Shown: piece after piece, positions 10,802 through 23,324 of the stretch | How positions within the stretch are numbered: position 1 is the stretch's first letter | Layout: each line of letters begins with the position of its first letter | Assembly (NCBI GenBank): GCA_036172665.1 | Contig: JAYKNF010000050.1 | Location: 1 to 64,000, forward strand | Origin: Prosopocoilus inquinatus | Lineage: Eukaryota; Arthropoda; Insecta; Coleoptera; Lucanidae | Direction: 5' to 3' | DNA length: 64,000 nucleotides | Notes under the pieces: model-generated | The model's database searches: none | What the model was told of the DNA's origin: nothing | Seen by the model: the letters and a program-made list of their open reading frames with translations, nothing else | Program-made: the position numbers and the translations under genes

Positions 10802-11578
10802 CAGGAGCTGGAAATAGTTTTAAACGAAACAACACGTATTAGCGTTGTTCCTGTGATGTATCTAATCGATCCTTACTCACCTATCATGTTATTTGACGTT
10901 TGGATGGGCTCCAGTAACTCTGAAGTGAGATACGAAGTTCTCGGACGCAGCTGAAGCTGGAAATAGTTTTAAACGAAACAACACGCATTAGCGTTGTTCC
11001 TGTGATGTATCTAATCGATACTTACTCATCTATCATGTTATTTGGCGTTTCGATGGACTCCAGTAACTCTAATATGAGAAACGAAATTTTCGGACGCAGC
11101 AGAAGCTGGAAATAGTTTTAAACGAAACAACACGCATTAGCGTTGTTCCTGTGATGTATCTAATCGATCCTTACTCATCTATCATGTTATTTGACGTTTG
11201 GATGGACTCCAGTAAGTCTGATGTGAGATACAAAGTTTTTGGACGCAGCAGGAGCTAGAAATAGTTTTAAACGAAACAACACGTATTAGCGTTGTTCCTG
11301 TGCTGTATCTAATCGATCCTTACTCATCTATCATCTTATTTGGCGTTTCGATGGACTCCAGTAGCTCTGATGTGAGATACGACGTTTTCGGACGCAGCAG
11401 AAGCTGGAAATAGTTTTAAACGAAACAACACGCATTAGCGTTGTTCCTGTGATGTATCTAATCGATACTTACTCATCTATCATGTTATTTGACGTTTCGA
11501 TGGACTCCAGTAACTCTAATGTGAGAAACGAAATTTTCGGACGCAGCAGAAGCTGGAAATAGTTTTAAACGAAACAAC
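10240..11578 (+). repeat. 9-monomer block with copies at 29749-31087 and 51344-52485
   Basis: Order of types: 'attatcgg', 'gtgcctg...ctctag...gatatacg', 'tatctctg...gctggtaatag', 'ctaaacaatcc', 'cacctatc...gggctcc', 'gatacttac...aatatgagaaacg', 'aagtctg...ctagaaatag', 'catcttatttggcg', 'gatacttac...aatgtgagaaacg'. The same order occurs 19509 bp and 41104 bp downstream. The 'gatatacg' variant (10481, 29990, 51585) anchors the alignment. The third copy departs slightly earlier, at 'gaagttttcgg' near 52485. A similar but rearranged series lies at 58.8-60.7 kb. Confidence 0.8.
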
Positions 11579-12024
11579 ACGTATTAGCGTTGTTCCTGGG
11601 ATGTATCTAATCGATCCTTACTCATCTATCATGTTATTTGACGTTTGGATGGACTCCAGTAACTCTGATGTGAGATACAAAGTTTTTGGACGCAGCAGGA
11701 GCTGGAAATAGTTTTAAACGAAACAACACGTATTAGCGTTGTTCCTGTGCTGTATCTAATCGATCCTTACTTATCTATCATGTTATTTGACGTTTCGATG
11801 CACACCAGTAACTCTGATGTGAGATACGAAGTTTTCGGACGCAGCAGAAGCTGGAAATAGTTTTAAACGAAACAACACGTATTAGCGTTGTTCCTGGGAT
11901 GTATCTAATCGATCCTTACTCATCTATCATGTTATTTGACGTTTGGATGGACTCCAGTAACTCTGATGTGAGATACAAAGTTTTTGGACGCAGCAGTAGC
12001 TGGAAATAGTTTAGAACGAAAAAA

Positions 12025-13720
12025 CACGTATTAGCGTTGTTCCTGTGATGTATCTAATCGATCCTTACTTAGCTACTATGTTATTTGACGTTTCGATGGA
12101 CTCCAGTAACTCTAATGTGAGATACGAAATTTTCGGACGCAGCAGCAGCTGGAAATAGTTTTAAACGAAACAACACATATTAGCGTTGTTCCTGTGATGT
12201 AACTAATCGATCCTTACTCATCTATCATGTTATTTGACGTTTGGACGGACTCCAGTAACTCTGATGAGAGATACGACGTTTTTGGACGCAGCAGGAGCTG
12301 GAAATAGTTTTAAACGAAACAACACGTATTAGCGTTGTTCCTGTGCTGTATCTAATCAATCCTTACTCATCTATCATGTTATTTGTCGTTTCGATGGACT
12401 CCAGTAGCTCTGATGTGAGATACGACGTTTTCGGACGCAGCAGAAGCTGGAAATAGTTTTAAACGAAACAACACGCATTAGCGTTGTTCCTGTGATGTAT
12501 CTAATCGATCCTTACTCATCTAACATGTTATTTGGCGTTTCGATGGACTCCAGTAACTTTGATGTGAGATACGAAGTTCTCGGACGCAGCTGAAGCTGGA
12601 AATAGTTTTAAACGAAACAACACGTACTAGCGTTGTTCCTGTGATGTATCTAATCGATCCTTACTCATCTATCATGTTATTTGACGTTTGGATGGGCTCC
12701 AGTAACTCTGAAGTGAGATACGAAGTTCTCGGACGCAGCTGAAGCTGGAAATAGTTTTAAACGAAACAACACGCATTAGCGTTGTTCCTGTGATGTATCT
12801 AATGGATCCTTACTCATCTATCATGTTATTTGACGTTTGGATGGACTCCAGTAACTCTGATGTGAGATACGAAATTATCGGACGCAGCAGAAGCTGGAAA
12901 TAGTTTTAAATGAAACAACACGCATTAGCGTTGTTCCTGTGATGTATCTAATCGATACTTACTCATCTATCATGTTATTTGACGTTTCGATGGACTCCAG
13001 TAACTCTAATGTGAGAAACGAAATTTTCGGACGCAGCAGAAGCTGGAAATAGTTTTAAACGAAACAACACGCATTAGCGTTGTTCCTGTGATGTATCTAA
13101 TCGATCCTTACTCATCTATCATGTTATTTGACGTTTGGATGGACTCCAGTAAGTCTGATGTGAGATACAAAGTTTTTGGACGCAGCAGGAGCTGGAAATA
13201 GTTTTAAACGAAACAACACGCATTAGCGTTGTTCCTGTGATGTATCTAATCGATACTTACTCATCTATCATGTTATTTGACGTTTCGATGGACTCCAGTA
13301 ACTCTAATGTGAGAAACGAAATTTTCGGACGCAGCAGAAGCTGGAAATAGTTTTAAACGAAACAACACGCATTAGCGTTGTTCCTGTGATGTATCTAATC
13401 GATCCTTACTCATCTATCATGTTATTTGACGTTTGGATGGACTCCAGTAAGTCTGATGTGAGATACAAAGTTTTTGGACGCAGCAGGAGCTGGAAATAGT
13501 TTTAAACGAAACAACACGTATTAGCGTTGTTCCTGTGCTGTATCTAATCGATCCTTACTTATCTATCATGTTATTTGACGTTTCGATGCACTCCAGTAAC
13601 TCTGATGTGAGATACGAAGTTTTCGGACGCAGCAGAAGCTGGAAATAGTTTTAAACGAAACAACACGTATTAGCGTTGTTCCTGGGATGTATATAATCGA
13701 TCCTTACTCATCTATCATGT
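12025..13720 (+). repeat. 11-monomer block, copy at 53278-54973
   Basis: Starting in the 'cttagctact' monomer (12068 and 53321), the two stretches share the same order through 'gatgagag', 'atcaatcc...gtcgtttcg', 'ctaacatg...ctttgatg', 'gtactagcg...gggctcc', 'attatcgg', then twice the pair 'gatacttac...gagaaacg' plus 'aagtctg...aggagctgg', and 'gcactcc', 'cctggg'. Offset is 41253 bp. Single-base differences include 'ctaatggatcc' near 12803 and 'gacgtctcg' near 54237. The internal dimer repeat (298-bp spacing, 12954/13252 and 54207/54505) is present in both, so it predates the long-distance copying. Confidence 0.8.
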
Positions 13721-13833
13721 TATTTGGCGTTTCGATGGACTCCAGTAGTTCTGATGTGAGATACGACGTTTTCGGACGCAGCAGAAGCTGGAAATAGTTT
13801 TAAATGAAACAACACGCATTAGCGTTGTTCCTG

Positions 13834-14640
13834 TGATGTATCTAATCGATCCTTACCAAGCTACTATGTTATTTGACGTTTCGATGGACTCCAGTAACTC
13901 TAATGTGAGATACGAAATTTTCGGACGCAGCAGCAGCTGGAAATAGTTTTAAACGAAACAACACATATTAGCGTTGTTCCTGTGATGTAACTAATCGATC
14001 CTTACTCATCTATCATGTTATTTGACGTTTGGACGGACTCCAGTAACTCTGATGAGAGATACGACGTTTTTGGACGCAGCAGGAGCTGGAAATAGTTTTA
14101 AACGAAACAACACGTATTAGCGTTGTTCCTGTGCTGTATCTAATCAATCCTTACTCATCTATCATGTTATTTGTCGTTTCGATGGACTCCAGTAGCTCTG
14201 ATGTGAGATACGACGTTTTCGGACGCAGCAGAAGCTGGAAATAGTTTTAAACGAAACAACACGCATTAGCGTTGTTCCTGTGATGTATCTAATCGATCCT
14301 TACTCATCTAACATGTTATTTGGCGTTTCGATGGACTCCAGTAACTTTGATGTGAGATACGAAGTTCTCGGACGCAGCTGAAGCTGGAAATAGTTTTAAA
14401 CGAAACAACACGTATTAGCGTTGTTCCTGTGATGTATCTAATCGATCCTTACTCATCTATCATGTTATTTGATGGTTGGATGGGCTCCAGTAACTCTGAA
14501 GTGAGATACGAAGTTCTCGGACGCAGCTGAAGCTGGAAATAGTTTTAAACGAAACAACACGCATTAGCGTTGTTCCTGTGATGTATCTAATCGATCCTTA
14601 CTCATCTATCATGTTATTTGACGTTTGGATGGACTCCAGT
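13834..14640 (+). repeat. 5-monomer block repeating 12046-12850 (12-monomer spacing)
   Basis: The series 'taccaagctact' (a variant of 'cttagctact'), 'gtaactaat...gatgagag', 'atcaatcc...gtcgtttcg', 'ctaacatg...ctttgatg', 'gggctcc...gaagtgag' repeats the order at 12046 with an offset of 1788 bp. Private changes here are 'accaag' at 13856 and 'gatggttgg' near 14471. The next unit ('agttctgatg...gacg') departs from the earlier copy. Confidence 0.75.
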
Positions 14641-14876
14641 AGTTCTGATGTGAGATACGACGTTTTCGGACGCAGCAGAAGCTGGAAATAGTTTTAAATG
14701 AAACAACACGCATTAGCGTTGTTCCTGTGATGTATCTAATCGATCCTTACTCATCTATAATGTTATTTGACGTTTCGATGGACTCTAGTAACTCTGATGT
14801 GAGATACGAAGTTTTTGGACGCAGCAGGAGCTGGAAATAGTTTTAAACGAAACAACACGTATTAGCGTTGTTCCTG

Positions 14877-15014
14877 TGATGTATCTAATCGATCCTTATT
14901 CATCTATCATGTTATTTGACGTTTGGATGGACTCCAGTATCTCTGATGTGAGATACGATATCTTCGGACGCAGCATAAAAATAAACGAAACAACACGCAT
15001 TAGCGTTGCTCCTG
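14877..15014 (+). repeat. Shortened monomer, 138 bp (11-bp loss)
   Basis: The usual 'cataagctggaaatag' followed by 'ttttaaacg' is replaced by 'cataaaaataaacg', so the constant 'gctggaaatag' core (monomer 103-113) is lost. This is the only unit lacking that otherwise almost invariant core. Because the stop codon normally supplied by 'gaaatag' is lost, an 83-codon frame stays open across two units. No second copy was found, although related units with an intact core occur at 17.3, 19.5 and 23.6 kb. Confidence 0.88.
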
Positions 15015-15759
15015 TGATGTATCTAATCGATCCTTACTTATCTAACATGTTATTTGACGTTTCGATGGACTCAAGTAACTCTGATGTGAGATACGACGTT
15101 TTCGGACGCAGCAGAAGCTGGAAATAGTTTTAAACGAAACAAAACGCATTAGCGATGTTCCTGTGATGTATCTAATCGATCCTTACTCATCTATCATGTT
15201 ATTTTACGTTTGGATGGACTCCAGTAACTCTGATGTGAGATACAAAGTTTTTGGACGCAGCAGGAGGTGGAAATAGTTTTAAACGAAACAACACGTATTA
15301 ACGTTGTTCCTGTGATGTATCTAATCGATCCTTACTCATCTATCATGTTATTTGACGTTTGGATGTACTCCAGTATCTCTGATGTGAGATACGAAATCTT
15401 CGGACGCAGCATAAGCTGGAAATAGTTTTAAACGAAACAACACGCATTAGCGTTGTTCCTGTGATGTATCTAATCGATCCTTACTCATCTATCATGTTAT
15501 TTGGCGTTTCGATGGACTCCAGTAACTTTGATGTGAGATACGAAGTTCTCGGACGCAGCTGAAGCTAGAAATAGTTTTAAACGAAACAACACGTATTAGC
15601 CTTGTTCCTGTGCTGTATCTAATCGATCCTTACTTATCTATCATGTTATTTGACGTTTCGATGCACTCCAGTAACTCTGATGTGAGATACGACGTTTTCG
15701 GACTCAGCAGAAGCTGGAAATAGTTTTAAACGAAACAACACGCATTAGCGTTGTTCCTG

Positions 15760-15907
15760 TGATGTATCTAACGATCCTTACTTATCTAACATGTTATTTG
15801 ACGTTTCGATGGACTCCAGTAAGTCTGATGTGAGATACAAAGTTTTTGGACGCAGCAGGAGCTGGAAATAGTTTTAAACGAAACAACACGTATTAGCGTT
15901 GTTCCTG
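15760..15907 (+). repeat. Monomer with 1-bp deletion (148 bp)
   Basis: Reads 'tgatgtatctaacgatcc' where related units have 'ctaaacgatcc' or 'ctaatcgatcc'. The next unit starts at 15908, fixing the length at 148. Single occurrence. Confidence 0.85.
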
Positions 15908-16759
15908 TACTGTATCTAATCGATCCTTACTCATCTATCATGTTATTTTTCGTTTCGATGGACTCCAGTAACTCTGATGTGAGATACAAAGTTTTTGGAC
16001 GCAGCAAGAGCTGGAAATAGTTTTAAACGAAACAACACGTATTAGCGTTGTTCCTGTGATGTATCTAATCGATCCTTACTCATCTATCATGTTATTTGAC
16101 GTTTGGATGTACTCCAGTATCTCTGATGTGAGATACGAAATCTTCGGACGCAGCATAAGCTGGAAATAGTTTTAAACGAAACAACACGCATTAGCGTTGT
16201 TCCTGTGATGTATCTAATCGATCCTTACTCATCTATCATGTTATTTGGCGTTTCGATGGACTCCAGTAACTCTGATGTGAGATACGACGTTTTCGGACGC
16301 AGCAGAAGCTGGAAATAGTTTTAAACGAAACAACACGTATTAGCGTTGTTCCTGTGATGTAACTAATCGATCCTTACTTAGCTACTATGTTATTTGACGT
16401 TTCGATGGACTCCAGTAACTCTAATGTGAGATACGAAATTTTCGGACGCAGCAGCAGCTGGAAATAGTTTTAAACTAAACAACACATATTAGCGTTGTTC
16501 CTGTGATGTAACTAATCGATCCTTACTCATCTATCATGTTATTTGACGTTTGGACGGACTCCAGTAACTCTGATGAGAGATACAAAGTTCTCGGACGCAG
16601 TAGAAGCTGGAAATAGTTTTGAACGAAACAACACGTATTAGCGTTGTTCCTGTGATGTATCTAAACGATCCTTACTTATCTAACATGTTATTTGACGTTT
16701 GGATGGACTCCAGTAAGTCTGATGTGAGATACAAAGTTTTTGGACGCAGCAGGAGCTGG

Positions 16760-18755
16760 AAATAGTTTTAAACGAAACAACACGCATTAGCATTGTTCCT
16801 GTGATGTATCTAATCGATCCTTACTCTTCTATCATGTTATTTGGCGTTTCGATGGACTCCAGTAACTTTGATGTGAGATACGAAGTTCTCGGACGCAGCT
16901 GAAGCTGGAAATAGTTTTAAATGAAACAACACGTATTAGCGTTGTTCCTGTGATGTATCTAATCGATCCTTACTCATCTATCATGTTATTTGGCGTTTCG
17001 ATGGACTCCAGTAGCTCTGATGTGAGATACGACGTTTTCGGACGCAGCAGAAGCTGGAAATAGTTTTAAATGAAACAACACGCATTAGCGTTGTTCCTGT
17101 GATGTATCTAATCGATCCTTACTCATCTATCATGTTATTTGACGTTTCGATGGACTCTAGTAACTCTGATGTGAGATACGAAGTTTTTGGACGCAGCAGG
17201 AGCTGGAAATAGTTTTAAACGAAACAACACGTATTAGCGTTTTTCCTGTGATGTATCTAATCGATCCTTATTCATCTATCATGTTATTTGAAGTTTGGAT
17301 GGACTCCAGTATCTCTGATGTGAGATACGATATCTTCGGACGCAGCATAAGCTGGAAATAGTTTTAAACGAAACAACACGCATTAGCGTTGTTCCTGTGA
17401 TGTATCTAATCGATCCGTACTTATCTAACATGTTATTTGACGTTTCGATGGACTCAAGTAACTCTGATGTGAGATACGATGTTTTCGGACGCAGCAGAAG
17501 CTGGAAATAGTTTTAAACGAAACAACACGCATTAGCGATGTTCCTGTGATGTATCTAATCGATCCTTACTCATCTATCATGTTATTTTACGTTTGGATGG
17601 ACTCCAGTAACTCTGATGTGAGATACAAAGTTTTTGGACGCAGCAGGAGCTGGAAATAGTTTTAAACGAAACAACACGTATTAGCGTTGTTCCTGTGATG
17701 TATCTAATCGATCCTTACTCATCTATCATGTTATTTGACGTTTGGATGTACTCCAGTATCTCTGATGTGAGATACGAAATCTTCGGACGCAGCATAAGCT
17801 GGAAAGAGTTTTAAACGAAACAACACGCATTAGCGTTGTTCCTGTGATGTATCTAATCGATCATTACTCATCTATCACGTTATTTGGCGTTTCGATGGAC
17901 TCCAGTAACTTTGATGTGAGATACGAAGTTCTCGGACGCAGCTGAAGCTGGAAATAGTTTTAAAGGAAACAACACGTATTAGCGTTGTTCCTGTGATGTA
18001 TCTAATCGATCCTTACTCATCTATCATGTTATTTGGCGTTTCGATGGACTCCAGTAGCTCTGATGTGAGATACGACGTTTTCGGACGCAGCAGAAGCTGG
18101 AAATAGTTTTAAACGAAACAACACGCATTAGCGTTGTTCCTGTGATGTATCTAATCGATACTTACTCATCTATCATGTTATTTGACGTCTCGATGGACTC
18201 CAGTAACTCTAATGTGAGAAACGAAATTTTCGGACGCAGTAGAAGCTGGAAATAGTTTTAAATGAAACAACACGCATTAGCGTTGTTCCTGTGATGTATC
18301 TAATCGATCCTTACTCATCTATCATGTTATTTGACGTTTCGATGGACTCTAGTAACTCTGATGTTAGATACGAAGTTTTTGGACGCAGCAGGAGCTAGAA
18401 ATAGTTTTAAACGAAACAACACGTATTAGCGTTGTTCCTGTGATGTATCTAATCGATCCTTACTCATCTATCATGTTATTTTACGTTTGGATGGACTCCA
18501 GTAACTCTGATGTGAGATACAAAGTTTTTGGACGCAGCAGGAGCTGGAAATAGTTTTAAACGAAACAACACGTATTAGCGTTGTTCCTGTGATGTATCTA
18601 ATCGATCCTTACTCATCTATCATGTTATTTGACGTTTGGATGTACTCCAGTATCTCTGATGTGAGATACGAAATCTTCGGACGCAGCATAAGCTGGAAAG
18701 AGTTTTAAACGAAACAACACGCATTAGCGTTGTTCCTGTGATGTATCTAATCGAT
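16760..18755 (+). repeat. 13-monomer block, tandemly repeated at 18995-20990 (15-monomer period)
   Basis: The private variant 'gcattagcattg' (16791 and 19026), the 'agcgtttttcc' unit (17239/19474), the 'gatccgtac' unit and the 'tcattactc...cacgtt' unit (17861/20096) all recur at exactly 2235 bp (15 x 149). The copies differ at isolated bases such as 'tgttagata' near 18361 against 'tgtgagata'. A 6-monomer (894 bp) repeat is nested inside: the 'tcattactc' unit at 17861 recurs at 18755. Confidence 0.85.
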
Positions 18756-18994
18756 CATTACTCATCTATCACGTTATTTGGCGTTTCGATGGACTCCAGT
18801 AACTTTGATGTGAGATACGAAGTTCTCGGACGCAGCTGAAGCTGGAAATAGTTTTAAAGGAAACAACACGTATTAGCGTTGTTCCTGTGATGTATCTAAT
18901 CGATCCTTACTCATCTATCATGTTATTTGGCGTTTCGATGGACTCCAGTAGCTCTGATGTGAGATACGACGTTTTCGGACGCAGCAGAAGCTGG

Positions 18995-20990
18995 AAATAG
19001 TTTTAAACGAAACAACACGCATTAGCATTGTTCCTGTGATGTATCTAATCGATCCTTACTCTTCTATCATGTTATTTGGCGTTTCGATGGACTCCAGTAA
19101 CTTTGATGTGAGATACGAAGTTCTCGGACGCAGCTGAAGCTGGAAATAGTTTTAAATGAAACAACACGTATTAGCGTTGTTCCTGTGATGTATCTAATCG
19201 ATCCTTACTCATCTATCATGTTATTTGGCGTTTCGATGGACTCCAGTAGCTCTGATGTGAGATACGACGTTTTCGGACGCAGCAGAAGCTGGAAATAGTT
19301 TTAAATGAAACAACACGCATTAGCGTTGTTCCTGTGATGTATCTAATCGATCCTTACTCATCTATCATGTTATTTGACGTTTCGATGGACTCTAGTAACT
19401 CTGATGTGAGATACGAAGTTTTTGGACGCAGCAGGAGCTGGAAATAGTTTTAAACGAAACAACACGTATTAGCGTTTTTCCTGTGATGTATCTAATCGAT
19501 CCTTATTCATCTATCATGTTATTTGAAGTTTGGATGGACTCCAGTATCTCTGATGTGAGATACGATATCTTCGGACGCAGCATAAGCTGGAAATAGTTTT
19601 AAACGAAACAACACGCATTAGCGTTGTTCCTGTGATGTATCTAATCGATCCGTACTTATCTAACATGTTATTTGACGTTTCGATGGACTCAAGTAACTCT
19701 GATGTGAGATACGATGTTTTCGGACGCAGCAGAAGCTGGAAATAGTTTTAAACGAAACAACACGCATTAGCGATGTTCCTGTGATGTATCTAATCGATCC
19801 TTACTCATCTATCATGTTATTTTACGTTTGGATGGACTCCAGTAACTCTGATGTGAGATACAAAGTTTTTGGACGCAGCAGGAGCTGGAAATAGTTTTAA
19901 ACGAAACAACACGTATTAGCGTTGTTCCTGTGATGTATCTAATCGATCCTTACTCATCTATCATGTTATTTGACGTTTGGATGTACTCCAGTATCTCTGA
20001 TGTGAGATACGAAATCTTCGGACGCAGCATAAGCTGGAAAGAGTTTTAAACGAAACAACACGCATTAGCGTTGTTCCTGTGATGTATCTAATCGATCATT
20101 ACTCATCTATCACGTTATTTGGCGTTTCGATGGACTCCAGTAACTTTGATGTGAGATACGAAGTTCTCGGACGCAGCTGAAGCTGGAAATAGTTTTAAAG
20201 GAAACAACACGTATTAGCGTTGTTCCTGTGATGTATCTAATCGATCCTTACTCATCTATCATGTTATTTGGCGTTTCGATGGACTCCAGTAGCTCTGATG
20301 TGAGATACGACGTTTTCGGACGCAGCAGAAGCTGGAAATAGTTTTAAACGAAACAACACGCATTAGCGTTGTTCCTGTGATGTATCTAATCGATACTTAC
20401 TCATCTATCATGTTATTTGACGTCTCGATGGACTCCAGTAACTCTAATGTGAGAAACGAAATTTTCGGACGCAGTAGAAGCTGGAAATAGTTTTAAATGA
20501 AACAACACGCATTAGCGTTGTTCCTGTGATGTATCTAATCGATCCTTACTCATCTATCATGTTATTTGACGTTTCGATGGACTCTAGTAACTCTGATGTG
20601 AGATACGAAGTTTTTGGACGCAGCAGGAGCTAGAAATAGTTTTAAACGAAACAACACGTATTAGCGTTGTTCCTGTGATGTATCTAATCGATCCTTACTC
20701 ATCTATCATGTTATTTTACGTTTGGATGGACTCCAGTAACTCTGATGTGAGATACAAAGTTTTTGGACGCAGCAGGAGCTGGAAATAGTTTTAAACGAAA
20801 CAACACGTATTAGCGTTGTTCCTGTGATGTATCTAATCGATCCTTACTCATCTATCATGTTATTTGACGTTTGGATGTACTCCAGTATCTCTGATGTGAG
20901 ATACGAAATCTTCGGACGCAGCATAAGCTGGAAAGAGTTTTAAACGAAACAACACGCATTAGCGTTGTTCCTGTGATGTATCTAATCGAT
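18995..20990 (+). repeat. Second copy of the 15-monomer-period block
   Basis: Matches 16760-18755 at offset 2235. After 20990 the expected 'tcattactc' unit is replaced by another 'ctctag...gatgtgag' series, because three monomers (20550-20996) are repeated immediately at 20997-21443 (447 bp; landmark 'ctctag' at 20582 and 21029). Together with the 'tcattactc' units at 17861, 18755, 20096 and 21437 this gives spacings of 6, 9 and 9 monomers, so the domain grew by several unequal exchanges of different size. Confidence 0.85.
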
Positions 20991-21867
20991 CCTTACTCAT
21001 CTATCATGTTATTTGACGTTTCGATGGACTCTAGTAACTCTGATGTGAGATACGAAGTTTTTGGACGCAGCAGGAGCTAGAAATAGTTTTAAACGAAACA
21101 ACACGTATTAGCGTTGTTCCTGTGATGTATCTAATCGATCCTTACTCATCTATCATGTTATTTTACGTTTGGATGGACTCCAGTAACTCTGATGTGAGAT
21201 ACAAAGTTTTTGGACGCAGCAGGAGCTGGAAATAGTTTTAAACGAAACAACACGTATTAGCGTTGTTCCTGTGATGTATCTAATCGATCCTTACTCATCT
21301 ATCATGTTATTTGACGTTTGGATGTACTCCAGTATCTCTGATGTGAGATACGAAATCTTCGGACGCAGCATAAGCTGGAAAGAGTTTTAAACGAAACAAC
21401 ACGCATTAGCGTTGTTCCTGTGATGTATCTAATCGATCATTACTCATCTATCACGTTATTTGGCGTTTCGATGGACTCCAGTAACTTTGATGTGAGATAC
21501 GAAGTTCTCGGACGCAGCTGAAGCTGGAAATAGTTTTAAAGGAAACAACACGCATTAGCGTTGTTCCTGTGATGTATCTAATCGATCCTTACTCATCTAT
21601 CATGTTATTTGGCGTTTCGATGGACTCCAGTAGCTCTGATGTGAGATACGACGTTTTCGGACGCAGCAGAAGCTGGAAATAGTTTTAAACGAAACAACAC
21701 GCATTAGCGTTGTTCCTGTGATGTATCTAATCGATACTTACTCATCTATCATGTTATTTGACGTCTCGATGGACTCCAGTAACTCTAATGTGAGAAACGA
21801 AATTTTCGGACGCAGTAGAAGCTGGAAATAGTTTTAAATGAAACAACACGCATTAGCGTTGTTCCTG
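20074..21867 (+). repeat. 9-monomer local period in the 'tcattactc' domain, with 3-monomer expansion
   Basis: The series beginning with 'tcattactc...cacgtt...ctttgatg', then 'ggcg...gctctg' and 'gatacttac...gacgtctcg...gagaaacg...gcagtagaag' recurs from 20096 to 21437 at 1341 bp. One small difference is 'cgtatt' against 'cgcatt' at the start of the second monomer of the series. This 9-monomer period is made of other monomer types than the 1341-bp unit at 26489, so the equal length is a coincidence or reflects a preferred exchange length. Confidence 0.75.
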
Positions 21868-22020
21868 TGATGTATCTAATCGATCCTTACTCATCTATCA
21901 TGTTATTTGACGTTTCGATGGACTCTAGTAACTCTGATGATGTGAGATACGAAGTTTTTTGGACGCAGCAGAAGCTGGAAATAGTTTTAAACGAAACAAC
22001 ACGCATTAGCGTTGTTCCTG
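21868..22020 (+). repeat. Lengthened monomer, 153 bp (+3 and +1)
   Basis: Contains 'ctctgatgatgtgag' (a gat triplet gained) and 'gaagttttttgg' (one extra t). The next unit starts at 22021, which fixes the length. The two changes together leave an 88-codon frame open. No second copy in the window. Confidence 0.88.
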
Positions 22021-23324
22021 TGATGTATCTAAACAATCCTTACTTATCTAACATGTTATTTGACGTTTGGATGGACTCCAGTAAGTCTGATGTGAGATAC
22101 AAAGTTTTTGGACGCAGCAGGAGCTGGAAATAGTTTGAAACGAAACAACACGTATTAGCGTTGTTCCTGAGATGTATCTAATCGATCCTTACTCATTTAT
22201 CATGTTATTTGGCGTTTCGATGGACTCCAGTAGCTCTGATATGAGATACGACGTTTTCGGACGCAGCAGTAGCTGGAAATAGTTTTAAAGGAAACAACAC
22301 GCATTAGCGTTGTTCCTGTGATGTATCTAATCGATCCTTACTCATCTATCATGTTATTTGGCGTTTCGATGGACTCCAGTAACATTGATGTGAGATACGA
22401 AGTTCTCGGACGCAGCTGAAGCTGGAAATAGTTTTAAAGGAAACAACACGTACTAGCGTTGTTCCTGTGATGTATCTAATCGATCCTTACTCATCTATCA
22501 TGTTATTTGGCGTTTCGATGGACTCCAGTAGCTCTGATGTGAGATACGACGTTTTCGGACGCAGCAGAAGCTGGAAATAGTTTTAAACGAAACAACACGC
22601 ATTAGCGTTGTTGCTGTGATGTATCTAATCGATACTTACTCATCTATCATGTTATTTGACGTTTCGATGGACTCCAGTAACTCTAATGTGAGAAACGAAA
22701 TTTTCGGACGCAGCAGAAGCTGGAAATAGTTTTAAACGAAACAACACGCATTAACGTTGTTCCTGTGATGTATCTAATCGATCCTTACTCATCTATCATG
22801 TTATTTGACGTTTGGTTGGACTCCAGTAAGTCTGATGTGAGATACAAAGTTTTTGGACGCAGCAGGAGCTAGAAATAGTTTTAAACGAAACAACACGTAT
22901 TAGCGTTGTTCCTGTGCTATATCTAATCGATCCTTACTTTTCTATCATGTTATTTGACGTTTCGATGCACTCCAGTAACTCTGATGTGAGATACGACGTT
23001 TTCGGACGCAGCAGAAGCTGGAAATAGTTTTAAACGAAACAACACGTATTAGCGTTGTTCCTGTTATGTATCTAATCGATCCTTACTCATCTATCATGTT
23101 ATTTGACGTTTGGATGGACTCCAGTAACTCTGATGTGAGATACAAAGTTTTTGGACGCAGCAGAAGCTGGAAATAGTTTTGAACGAAACAACACGTATTA
23201 GCGTTGTTCCTGTGATGTATCTAAACGATCCTTACTTATCTAACATGTTATTTGACGTTTGGATGGACTCCAGTAAGTCTGATGTGAGATACAAAGTTTT
23301 TGGACGCAGCAGGAGCTGGAAATA
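22021..23324 (+). repeat. Mixed satellite stretch
   Basis: Monomers of types seen elsewhere ('ctaaacaatcc', 'gagatg...catttatc', 'acattgatg', 'gatacttac...gagaaacg', 'aagtctg...ctagaaatag', 'gcactcc', 'gaacg...ctaaacgatcc') with isolated private changes such as 'gttggactcc' near 22815, 'gtgctatatc' near 22916 and 'acttttctatc' near 22937. I see no gene and no long exact copy of this order in the window. Confidence 0.65.

Larger units (their letters stand above)
14641..16759 (+). repeat. Mixed satellite stretch, 5-monomer local repeat
   Basis: Monomers throughout, no gene. A 'gatgtactcc...tatctctg...aaatcttcgg...cataagc' unit at about 15365 recurs five monomers later (16109, 744 bp because of a 1-base deletion near 15770 in the unit starting at 15760). 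This is where the 'cataagc' and 'tttacgtttgg' types that dominate 16.8-21.9 kb first appear. The 138-bp unit at 14877 belongs here. Confidence 0.75.

Noticed and set aside
14876..15127. 83-codon open reading frame
   Set aside because: Opened by the 11-bp loss that removes the usual 'gaaatag' stop in one unit. No copy elsewhere, no domain, pure repeat sequence.
21867..22133. 88-codon open reading frame
   Set aside because: Opened by the +3 and +1 changes in the unit at 21868. Repeat sequence only.
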